From Zeugodacus cucurbitae (lineage: Eukaryota > Arthropoda > Insecta > Diptera > Tephritidae), in the NCBI RefSeq assembly GCF_028554725.1, contig NC_071667.1, positions 51,701,501 to 51,765,500 on the forward strand: a stretch of DNA of 64,000 bases, given 5' to 3'. A model generated the notes under the pieces. The model searched no databases. It was not told the DNA's origin and saw only the letters and a list, made by a program, of their open reading frames with translations. The position numbers and the translations under genes were made by a program. Positions 50,141-59,847 of this stretch are shown piece after piece. The stretch's first letter is position 1; every line of letters starts with the position of its first letter.

Positions 50141-50641
50141 ATATGTATATGTGGTATTTTGTCGTGGGCCGTCTTTATGGTCAAAATTACTGGAATTGAA
50201 TCAGGAATACCAACATTGTGCATAATGTGCTCCTCCTGTGCTCGGGTTATAGTAGAGATTACTAAGGCTATCTGTTCCAAAAATAGTTCTCGATATGAAG
50301 AATGTATGTATTTGTATATACCAAATATCTTTGTTAACCTCATATCTACATCCCTTATAAATTATCGCATATGTAGTAAAATATTAGAATCACTACCTAT
50401 TTATATTAGATACGATATGTAAAAATAGCAATATTTTGAAAGTGGCATTTTTTAAGAGTTTCCAATAAAATCGCAGGAAAACTGATAGACCACTAGGACC
50501 ACTAGAAAAAATTGTACTTCATAAAAAAATAGTTGTTGAAAACATTTTTACATCAACACCACAAGAATGCTGTAATCAATTCCGGTTTCAAAATATAATA
50601 AAACCAAAAACAATTAAGAATACATACTTAAATAAATTGAA
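50141..50641. other. Non-coding stretch, nothing recognised
   Basis: Open frames on both strands (50135-50422 plus, 50005-50343 minus) overlap and are not recognisable beyond the mariner fragment to their left. Confidence 0.45.
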
Positions 50642-51655
50642 AACCAAGTAAAGAAACGCTATGTTCGGGTGCAACCGACCAGCTCAAATACAATATTTAT
50701 TTAAGGTTTTATTCCGCTATCTTCATTGCTTCCCAATGTATATATTATAAAGTGAAGGATTCAGATGGAATTCAAAATTGAGTTATATTGGAAGTAGGAG
50801 TGCTTATGAACTGGTTTCGCCCATTTTTGATACGGATGATCAAAGTGTCAAAAAACAATTAAATACCGAATTTAATTGAAATCGGTGAAATAGTTCCTGA
50901 GCCACACCTTTGAACCTTAAGCTTTCAAAGGTAATAGGTGAAAATATTAAAAAAAAAAAAATTCCCAGGTTGGCACAACTGTCAGCCACTATTCTGTCAA
51001 TTTTTATTGCTATGTGTTATTTAGTTTGTTTACGGCGTCATTAGGAACAAGTCAACCTTTTGTGTGGTTACGATTTGTACCAATCGTAAACTTGAGTTTT
51101 CGACATGGTTGAATCACCAAATGTTTATTTTTCAACATTTCCAACATTTTGGCACAAGAAATTTCGTTTGAAACACAAAATTTCATACAAACTAATTATA
51201 ATTTGTTAATTACCAACTAATTTTAGAATTTCCTGGTACTTATTTGACAGAATACATTATCCGATTTCACCTATTTTTATGGTGTGTAATGGGGTATGTA
51301 AGCGTTAAAATAACTGTATTGGTTTGCGAGATATATGCAAACAACCAATATGGGGGCGGAGCCACGACTCTTCTCCAAAGAAAAATTACATCCAAATATG
51401 CCCCTTTATGCTGCGATCCTTTGTACCAAATTTTATTTTTATAATTTTATTTATGGCTTAGTTATGATACTTTATACATTTTCGAATTTTTCCATTTTGT
51501 GGGCGTGGCAATGATCCGATTTTCGTCATGATATGTTAATTTTTACTCAAGTTAGCCGTTGCACGGCCGACGGACAGACAGACATTCAGATTTTGGCTCG
51601 TCTTGTCATCCTCGTTTAGTTTTATGTCTTACAGACAACTGTTATGTATAAAAAC
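50642..51655 (-). repeat. Repeat family A, minus orientation, interrupted by family C
   Basis: The left part (50642-50940) starts ACCAAGTAAAGAAACG with the hairpin GTTCGGGTGCAACCGACC. The right part (51255-51655) has ATTATCCGATTTCACC, GGGGCGGAGCCACGAC, TTGTGGGCGTGGCAATG and GACGGACAGACAGAC. The segment that should lie between is missing and replaced by family C (50962-51254), so insertion was accompanied or followed by a deletion. Confidence 0.65.
50962..51254. repeat. Repeat family C, longer copy
   Basis: Runs from TTCCCAGGTTGGCACAAC (preceded by a 13-A tract) to TACTTATTTGACAGAATA. Compared with the copy at 42721-42858 it has an extra block of about 150 bp with TTTAGTTTGTTTACGGCG and CCAATCGTAAACTTGAG. 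Non-coding. It lies inside a family A copy, so it is a mobile or formerly mobile unit; the class is unknown. Confidence 0.7.
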
Positions 51656-53205
51656 GAAATCAATTAAGGATACATATTTAAATATATTGAAAAAAAAGCA
51701 ATACAATTAAACCAAAATAGCTACTTTGCCAATTTTTTCGCTGCTTCTGCCACTATCTAAAAAAATTAGAATGCCAATCTGCTCGCTACTTTTTCCCAAT
51801 TATATTTCATTTTTTATTATCAAGTCATGGTTTGTTATCTGTGAACTGTCCGATAACTTTTTCCATAGACAAAGTCAGCGCAGGGCCAAATCTGAAGGAT
51901 TGAGTAAGCTTTTGTTCCTTATTTTGAACGACGGCACAGCTGTGAGCCCGAGTGTCGTCATTGCGGAATAGAAATTGTCTTTCCTCAAGAGAGGGCTTGT
52001 ATATACCAGAAAGATATATCCCCTCACTGCTATCTCAATATACGAGTTTCAATACGAGTGCGAGGAGTTTAGTCACGCTATCCTCCGTATTAGCCATTAT
52101 TGAGGCCTGGGCGTGTTCGATACCTGGGCGTGATTCATTGAAAACATTGAAGCAACACAATTTTTATCATCGAATGAGAAGCGGTACAGAGTAACAAATC
52201 TTCCTTAAAATGCTACAAAAACGTATGCTCTCAAACTGTCAGAAGTTAACCAGCGTCGATTTGTGCTACAACTATTACCAGCTAACTAAGTTAAACTCAA
52301 CACAGCGCATCAAATAAAACGAATACGATTTAACTAATTGCCGAGCTGACACCTCGCAAACTGTTCAAATGCAAAGGGCACCATCATCCCTACCAACGAC
52401 AACAGATTAATTGCGAATTTTCAATTCAGTGGCAGCCATAACTCATATAAAAACTGCCGCAAGCAACAAAAATCCGTGAGTTCTAAGACAATTTAATATC
52501 CACGCTACGGGAAACAGTAGAAGAGAAGTGCCAATGGAATTGTGCGCGCGCAAACGAGACGCCACTGCAGAGGCGAAGGACGCATTTAATTAAAATCACT
52601 TTTCATTTGATTTCATTACATAATTATATCCGCAGGTTATTTATTTATTGCGAAAATACTCGCTATGGTTAAAGAGTTACTGCAATTCGTTTGTTTTCGA
52701 TACAGACGAGTGCTTGTAAACATGGCTGTACACATGTACGAGAAAGTTCAAAAGTGTTGCCTGGTTGTGTCAACAACGATTTGTGTTTAATTACAAAACG
52801 CTGCGAGCTTTATTTACAATTTACACTAATTTTGCAGAAGACTAATAAACGCAAGCGAAAAGACAAAGCGGCACAGTTGGTTAGAGACAATTACATTATT
52901 GGAAACATGTGCAGATATTATTTATATAATGAAGTAGGGCAGAATGAAGACATGAGGGTTTTTCATTGTTACCCATGTTGAAATATTTTTGGAAAATAAA
53001 TTAATAAATATCATTAATAAGTCATGAATTAATTATTATTATATATACTTGTTTATTTTAAAATTTTTTTATAAGTTTAAACTTGTACACCACGGTTTCC
53101 GAATGGCTCTACTTGAATTCGACAAACACCCTCTTCGTTAATAATCAGCCTCCTCGGAGAGATCATTAGATCAAACAAGAATTCGCATGTGCACACAGAA
53201 TTTTT
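51656..53205. other. Mostly non-coding; possible coding remnant at 51850-52125
   Basis: Between about 52125 and 51850 the minus strand can be read with one internal stop (ASIMANTEDSVTKLLALVL ... PSLEERQFLFRNDDTRAHS). I do not recognise a family, and plus frames (51726-52194) overlap it, so it is unresolved. The rest (52200-53205) shows no supported gene; a plus frame of 96 codons (52691-52981) has no recognisable domain. Confidence 0.35.
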
Positions 53206-53606
53206 GGACTCTCGCAACAAAGTTTACTATAAGAGTATTCTAGTTTTGTTCACATAACGGTTGTTTGTAAGTCATAAAATTAAACAAGTATATATCTTTT
53301 CTTAACACCCTGATGACACGGTGAAAAATGGGTGAAATCAGTTCACAATCACACCACCTTCCCATAAAACTCAATTTTGAATTCCATCTGATTCGTTCAC
53401 TTTATAATATTTACATTGAAAACCAAGAAAGAAAGCGGAACATAACTTTACATAAATACTACATTTCAGTTGTAGCATCACTTGTGGAACATTTTTTTCA
53501 AGACCACGGATATCGAACATCAAGAACTCAGTCCCTAGGAGTAACTTTTTAACCCAAAATATCGATAAATCTCTCACATATTTTAATTTAATTCAGAGGG
53601 AATATG

Positions 53607-53617
53607 TTTCTTCTAAT
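53607..53617. repeat. 11-bp target-site duplication, left copy
   Basis: TTTCTTCTAAT, identical to 56695-56705 on the other side of the inserted RTE-like element. Confidence 0.9.
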
Positions 53618-56600
53618 GTATGTATGTATGTTATTGGCGTTCAACCGTTTAGCCGGTTATAGCCGAATCGATGAGAGCGCGCCACTCTTCTCTTTCCTTC
53701 GCAGTTCGGCGCCAGTTGAAGATTCCAAGTGTAACCAGAAGATTCTCCACCTGGTCCCTCCAACGGAGTGGAGGCCTTCCCCTTCCTCGGCTTCCTCGGC
53801 GGGTACTGCATCGAACACTTTCAGGGCTGGAGTGTTTTCGTCCATTCTGTCTTTTTATTCGCCGAACTATGTCAATGTCGTCGTATAACTCGTACAGCTC
53901 GTCATTCCATCGTCTGCGGTATTCGCCGTTGCCAATGTTCTGAGGACCATAAATCTTGCGCAAAATTTTCCTCTCGAAAACTCCTAGTGTCGTCTCATCT
54001 GATGTTGACATCGTCCAAGCTTCTGCACCATAAAGCAGGACGGGAATGATAAGCGACTTGTAGAGTTTGATTTTCGAGAGAGGACTTTACTGTTCAATTG
54101 CCTACTCAGTCCAAAATAGCCCCTGTTGGCAAGAGTGATTCTGCGTTGGATTTCAATGCTGACATTGTTGGTATTGTTGATACTGGTTCCCAGGTATACG
54201 AAATTATCTACAACTTCAAAGTTATGACTGTCAACAGTGACGTGGGAGCCAAGACGCGAGTGCGCTGACTGTTTGCTTGATGACAGGATATATTTCGTCT
54301 TGTCCTCATTCACCTCCAGACCCATTCGCTTCGCCTCCTTATCCATGCGGGAAAAAGCAGAACAAACGGCGCGGTTGTTGCTTCCGATGATATCAATATC
54401 ATCGGCGTACGCCAGGACCTGTACACTCTTGTAGAAGATTGTACCTTCTCTATTTAGCTCTGCAGCTCGTATTATTTTTTCCAGCAATTAATTGAAGAAG
54501 TCGCACGATAGTGAGTCACCCTGTCTGAAGCCTCGTTTGGTATCGAACGGCTCGGAGAGGTCCTTCCCGATCATGACGGAGCTTTTGGTGTTGCTCAACG
54601 TCAACTTACACAGCCGTATTAGTTTTGCGGGGATACCAAATTCAGACATCGCGGCATAAAGGCAGCTCCTTTTCGTGCTGTCGAAAGCAGCTTTAAAATC
54701 GACAAAAAGGTGGTGTGTGTCGATCCTCTTTTCACGGGTCTTCTCCAAAATTTGGCGCATGGTGAATATCTGGTCAGTTGTCGATTTTCCAGGTCTAAAG
54801 CCACACTGATAAGGTCCAATCAGTTTGTTGACGGTGGGCTTTAGTCTTTCACACAATACGCTCGATAGAACCTTGTATGCGATATTTAGGAGGCTGATCC
54901 CACGGTAATTGGCGCAGATTGTGGGATCTCCCTTTTTATGGATTGGGCAGAGCACACTGAGATTCCAATCGTCAGGCATGCTTTCTTCCGACCATATTTT
55001 GCAAAGAAGCTGATGCATGCACCTTACCAGTTCTTCGCCGCCGTATTTGAATAGCTCAGCCGGTAATCTATCGGCCCCTGCCGCTTTGTTGTTCTTCAAG
55101 CGGGTAATTGCTATTCGAATTTCCTCATGGTCGGGTAATGGAATATCTATTCCATCGTCATCGATTAGGGAATCGGGTTCGCCATCTCCTGGTGTTGTAC
55201 TTTCACTGCCATTCAGCAGGTCAGAGAAGTGTTCCCTCCATAATCCCAGTATGCCCTGGACATCGGTTACCAGATTACCATCTTGGTCTCTACATGAGGA
55301 TGCTCCGGTCTTGAAACCTTTTTTACCTTCATTACCTCTGTCTGCCAGCTTCTCAAGCTCTTCGTACTCACGCATTTCGGCCTCTTTCTTTTTTTGTCTG
55401 CAGATGCGTCTCGCTTCCCTCTTCAGCTCTCGGTATCTATCCCATCCCGCACGTGTTGTGGTCGTTTGCAAAGTTGCGAGGTAGGCAGTCTGTTTTCCCT
55501 CCGCTGCGAGACGGCATTCCTCATCGTACCAGCTTGTTTTTTGTCATTGCCGAAATCCAATTGTTTCGGCTGCAGCGGTACGCAGTGAGTTTGAGATGCC
55601 GTTACACAGTTCCCTTATACCGAGATCTTGATGAGTGCTCTCAGAGAGCAGGAGTGCAAGTCGAGTAGAGTATTTCGTGGCTGTCTGTTGCGATTACAGC
55701 TTTTCGATGTCGAACCTTCCTTGTGTTTGTTGACGGGCGTTCTTTGCTGCACAGAGGCGGGTGCGTATCTTCGCTGCAACCAGATAATGGTCCGAGTCTA
55801 TATTTGGTCCTCGGAGCGTACGCACGTCTTAAACACTGGAGACATGTCTTCCGTCTATCACAACGTGATCGATTTGGTTACGCGTGTTTCGATCAGGAGA
55901 CAGCCAAGTAGCTTGGTGTATCTTCTTATGCTGGAATCTGGAGTTAAAATCGCCAAGCACGATTTTGACATCGTGGCGGAGGCAGCGCTCGTAGGTACGT
56001 TCTAGGCGCTCATAGAAAAGATCTTTGGTCACATCGTCCTTCTCTTCCGTTGGGGCATGGGCGCAAATAGGCGATATGTTGAAGAACCTCGCTTTTATGC
56101 GGATTGTGGCTAGACGTTCATCCACCGGGGTGAATGCCAGGACTCGGCGACGGAGTCTCTCTCCCACCACAAATCCAACACCAAATTTGCGCTCCTTTAT
56201 ATGGCCGCTGTAGTAGATGTCACAAGGACCCACCTTCTTCCGTCCTTGTCCCGTCCATCGCACTTCTTGGATGGCGGTGATGTCAGCCTTTATTTGTATG
56301 AGGACATCAACCAGCTGGGCACAGGCACCTTCCCAATTAAGAGTCCGGACATTCCAGGTGCATGCCCTTAAATCCTTATCCTTAAAACGTTTGCAGGGTC
56401 GTCATCAAAAGGGGGGTGTCTCATCCGAGGCTTTCGTCGATTTTTCATTGGTACTTCGTTTTTATGTGGTGGGTCCCAAACAATACGCACAACCGCGGGA
56501 GCGGGTTCGCCTTCTCACTTTAGCTCGCCTTCAAACGGATGCTTGATAGCTACCCAGAGGATACTTGGTCTAAAACCGGAAGTCGTGAGCTGCTTGAATC

Positions 56601-56694
56601 ATGTGGAGAAGAATCGTTTCTGGCCACTCCCAAGTGAATGACAATCAAAAACTTTCCTCACTTACGTGAACTTCTACATATGATCCCATCCTCC
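53618..56694 (-). mobile_element. RTE-like non-LTR retrotransposon, near full length (3.1 kb)
   Basis: On the minus strand it begins GGAGGATGGGATCATATG, followed by about 300 bp of 5' UTR, one long endonuclease plus reverse transcriptase coding region, and a short 3' UTR ending in a (CATA)n tail, with no poly(A). A perfect 11-bp target-site duplication flanks it. The shared 5' start with the piece at 9730 indicates that this is the true 5' end. It is the only copy in the window with both ends. Confidence 0.92.
53649..56394 (-). pseudogene. RTE-like endonuclease/reverse transcriptase, single ORF, broken
   Basis: Order on the minus strand: apurinic-type endonuclease from ACTWNVRTLNWEGA (about 56365) through IVLGDFNSRF; a frameshift near 55829; then GPNIDSDHYLVAAK, the SDH catalytic block, and a stop near 55705. 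The RT follows as a 327-codon open frame (55471-54488) with KGDPTICANYRGISLLN, CGFRPGKSTTDQIF, LFVDFKAAFDS and RGFRQGDSLSC. An in-frame TAA at 54488-54490 separates it from LAYADDIDIIG (YADD at 54401-54413). An 11-nt deletion near 54078 and a 29-nt deletion near 53849 (removing the RLRWLGHVVR block) shift the frame again. The tail NWRRTAKEREEW ends at 53649. The product would copy its own RNA at nicked DNA. The breaks make this copy non-autonomous. The RTE clade label is from motif style. Confidence 0.85.
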
Positions 56695-56705
56695 TTTCTT
56701 CTAAT
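56695..56705. repeat. 11-bp target-site duplication, right copy
   Basis: TTTCTTCTAAT, identical to 53607-53617. Confidence 0.9.
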
Positions 56706-57010
56706 AGTGTGGTTAAAATCGGGTCACAACTTCCCCTAGGTCCCATATACCTAATTATAGGTTTTTCAAAAATACGATGGGCTTATCATATCATATCTAA
56801 ATTAAGTGATCATTTCCTCAAATTACCTCAGCTCTCGTATACCTTATATGCTGATTTGCGTTATTCTATTGGACTTTATGCCGAATATATGGGTCAAATT
56901 GTGTTATCTTAATTAAATTTCATCAATAAATTGGATCGGACTTAGCCTTTCCTTACTATTTTTACTAAATTTTGGATTCATATTTCCAAGATCCCTCATT
57001 CTAAAATTGA

Positions 57011-57635
57011 AACAAGTAAGGAAGGGCTAAGTTCGGGTGTCACCGAACATTTTATACTCTCGCAATTTATTTATTTAATTTTATTAATATAACAGACAAT
57101 TTGACTCACATATTCGGCATATATATGGTATAAAGTCCATTGAATGTTTGAAAATCCTAATTTTAAATATATGGGTGCTAGAGGAAGTTATGACACGATT
57201 TCACTCATTGCAGGGATATATATTATTAGAAGAAAAATATTCCCTCTGAATTTCTTCAAAATATCTGAGAGACTCACCTATATTTTTGTTAAAAAAATTT
57301 ATTCGAAGCACTGAGGTCCTCATATTCGATATATAGGGTCTTGAAAACTTATAGACCGATTTCGACGATTTTTAGAAGGGCGATGCCACTCTTTAAATGC
57401 AGTATGTTTGCAAAGATCTGTTCCGATATCTGCTACACTAGTCGACTTCACTCTTCGACTTCAAAGTTTTGGTATGTGGAAAGTAGGCGTGGTTGTGATC
57501 CGATTGTGTGATCCTTCATACCAAATTTTACTTCCATAGCTTTATTTATGGCTTAGTTATGGCATTAATTTTGATATATATAACCCTATATCTAACTCGT
57601 TTAGTTTTAGGACTTACAACTAAGTATAAAAAAAT
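57011..57635 (-). repeat. Repeat family A, minus orientation, internally deleted
   Basis: Starts AACAAGTAAGGAAGGGC with the hairpin GTTCGGGTGTCACCGAAC and TATACTCTCGCAA, and ends with a degraded TATAAAAAAATACGAGAG. The microsatellite part is missing; the sequence jumps near 57507 from 'GTGGTTGTGATCCGATTG' to 'TGTGATCCTTCATACC'. It lies tail to tail with the copy ending at 56966, 44 bp apart. Confidence 0.75.
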
Positions 57636-58530
57636 ACGAGAGAATAATTGTACGATAAAATGTCCATTTTAGATTTTATTTTTATCAAATCGATCGACCA
57701 TAATTATATAATTATAGTGCATCGCATATTACAGCTTAATTATACAAATTTCGAATAATCCTTAAGTAAATATTTTTAGTTAAGCTACCTCCATATTTAC
57801 CACGTATGGTTGGTTAAACTTGGAGTATTATGACGCTTTGGAATGAACAGTCAATAGAGCTTTGAACTTTGCGGTCCGTTTAACATTACTGTTAAAAAAG
57901 CTTTCAAATAAAAGCCAATGTCGTTTACGTAGTTACATATGTAATTGTGTATTTGAATTCCGGGACATTTCTATGGTTTTGAACTTCACAAATATGTACA
58001 ACTTCCGGAAATAGCAAAGCTTTAAAAGCTGTTATCGACGTTTATATATTTCAGATAGGAATCATTCGCATCGAACACAAATTTATTTTATACGTATGGG
58101 GAGCGACTGTTATTAGAGCAATCGCTTTGCAATAATCCTAAATTTTGCCAACAGAACGCTTGGTGATGTCTGACTCATAGTTCTTATATTCATTACCTGG
58201 AAATGATTTTTTGAGGCCTATAACAGATGATTTGTAGAATGAATATGATAATTATGGTATAAGAAACTTTATATCTAAATAAGTTTTTTTTAGCAGTGGT
58301 TAAGCAGACATCTTTAAGTCAATAAGGAACTCCCCGCAGACCATATTTATAATTTATTAATTATTCTATTTCTAAATTAACTGAAAAGTGACTTGAGAGT
58401 TCTTGATTTAAGGGTATCTAGAGCATGTCTTGAAATTAAAGCTCTAATTCCGATTTAGTATGTAAATTTCAAACACATATGTTTATTTGACAGTGGATTT
58501 GGCGCTTATCCCTCTAGAAAGTTCTATATA
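57636..58530. other. Non-coding stretch, nothing recognised
   Basis: AT-rich, with no coding frame or known repeat. Confidence 0.5.
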
Positions 58531-59088
58531 CAGTGGAACTCCCATAACTCGAAGATCTCTATAACTCGAACTTTTGAATCGGCAATAGAGTTTAGAAATC
58601 AAATTTCCTACGAATTTCTTTCCATAACTTGAACTTCTATAACTCGAACCATTGAATTAACAATAGAAGTCAAATTTAATACAAATTTTCTTCCATAAAT
58701 CGAACTTTTAGACCAGGGCATAATACAAAATTAAAAAATTTAGTATCGAGGCAGAATCATGAAAGAGTCTCTTTATATCGTATGGAGGCGAACAAAAAAT
58801 ATGATATTGCAGTTATGGATTCCATAAATCGTTTAACAAAAGCATGAGATACAGACGTCAAGAGCCCAAAAATACCAAACTACAACAAAAAAAAAAAACA
58901 GAATACTTGTTTTAACGTATAAACATACAATTTTTTGCCAAACAAATAAATAAAACTGGGTATAAATCTATATTTTACAGTTTTTTGAAAAATTTTACGT
59001 TTTAACGAAAATTCTATAACTCGAATTCTCTCTAACTCGAAGTTTTTTTTTGTAGATTATGGTGATTCGAGTTAGAGAAGTTCTACTG
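58531..59088. mobile_element. pogo/Tigger-like MITE, 558 bp
   Basis: The left end CAGTGGAACTCCCATAACTC and the inverted right end CAGTAGAACTTCTCTAACTC form imperfect terminal inverted repeats (about 19 of 23 matching). The left flank is TA, as expected for Tc1/mariner-superfamily insertion; the right flank is CA, so the second TA is mutated or the boundary differs. Inside, a unit with 'CCATAACTCGAACTTCTATAA' character repeats two to three times near the left end. No transposase frame is present. CAGTG ends are typical of the pogo group. Confidence 0.75.
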
Positions 59089-59113
59089 CATCTAAAAACA
59101 CACCCTCTATTAA

Positions 59114-59843
59114 GGGGTTATATACAGTTAGAATTTTCAAAAAATCGATTTTTTTTATTTCATTTTCTTAATGTACATATATTTAAGAATACACACAGAA
59201 AATTTCATATCGTTCCGGTGAATATTTTCAAAGTTACAAGCAAATGAAAAATTTGAAAAGACGTTTCAGAGTGCTTGGAAGTACAAGATCCAAACTTTAA
59301 ACGCGTTTTTCTCAAAATGGTGTTTTCAAAGTCGGTGACCAACATTACTCGAAAACGGCTAGACCGATTAGTCTCAAATTTTAACACGACCTTCTTAAAT
59401 ATATTTTTTAGTAATTAATCGAAGATTTTTTCTCTCCGATAAATATTTTTTTTTATACACAATTTAAGGCCGAAATTTCGGTGTAGAATGGATTTTTTTT
59501 TTTGAGAAACCGCCATTTTGTCAAAAAATTTTATTTTGCTTATTCCTTCGATTAATTACTAGATTTGACATTATTTTAACGAAATTTGTTTAGTTTTTTA
59601 ATTTCGGATGATCCAGTTCCGAGATATAGTGGTCACCGCAAAACGTCTTTTTTGAGAGGAGCTCCTGGAGATCAACTGTAGCTCTGTTTCAAATAAATAT
59701 TTTTACTAGTACTAAGTCTTAAAATACAGTTAAAAGATACCATAATATGTGTATAAATTTTTGGATCAATAAATTAAAAAGTTTTCTTAGAAAAAATTCT
59801 GGAAAATTCACTTTTTTTCTGCCGTCTAACTGTATATAACCCC
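59114..59843. mobile_element. TTAA-flanked MITE, 730 bp, with perfect terminal inverted repeats
   Basis: The left end GGGGTTATATACAGTTAGA (59114-59132) is perfectly inverted at the right end TCTAACTGTATATAACCCC (59825-59843). TTAA lies directly outside both ends (59110-59113 and 59844-59847). An internal pair, AGTAATTAATCGAAG near 59410-59424 and CTTCGATTAATTACT at 59546-59560, is also inverted, so the centre can fold. No transposase is encoded. A TTAA duplication is the rule for piggyBac, but because TTAA is palindromic a shorter duplication cannot be excluded, and the superfamily stays open. Confidence 0.85.
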
Positions 59844-59847
59844 TTAA

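Larger units (their letters stand above)
53206..56966 (+). repeat. Repeat family A, internally deleted, split by a full RTE-like element
   Basis: The left part (53206-53617) starts ACTCTCGCAACAAAG and jumps from 'AAACAAGTATATATC' straight to 'TTAACACCCTGATGACAC', so it had an internal deletion. The right part (56695-56966) resumes with TTCTAATAGTGTGG, AAAATCGGGTCACAACTTCC and ends CTTAGCCTTTCCTTACT. Uninterrupted copies read straight across TTCTAATAGTGT, which proves the insertion point. Confidence 0.8.

Noticed and set aside
55017..56213. Plus-strand frames of 62-155 codons across the RTE-like element
   Set aside because: They are antisense to the endonuclease/RT coding region, which explains their length and higher GC.
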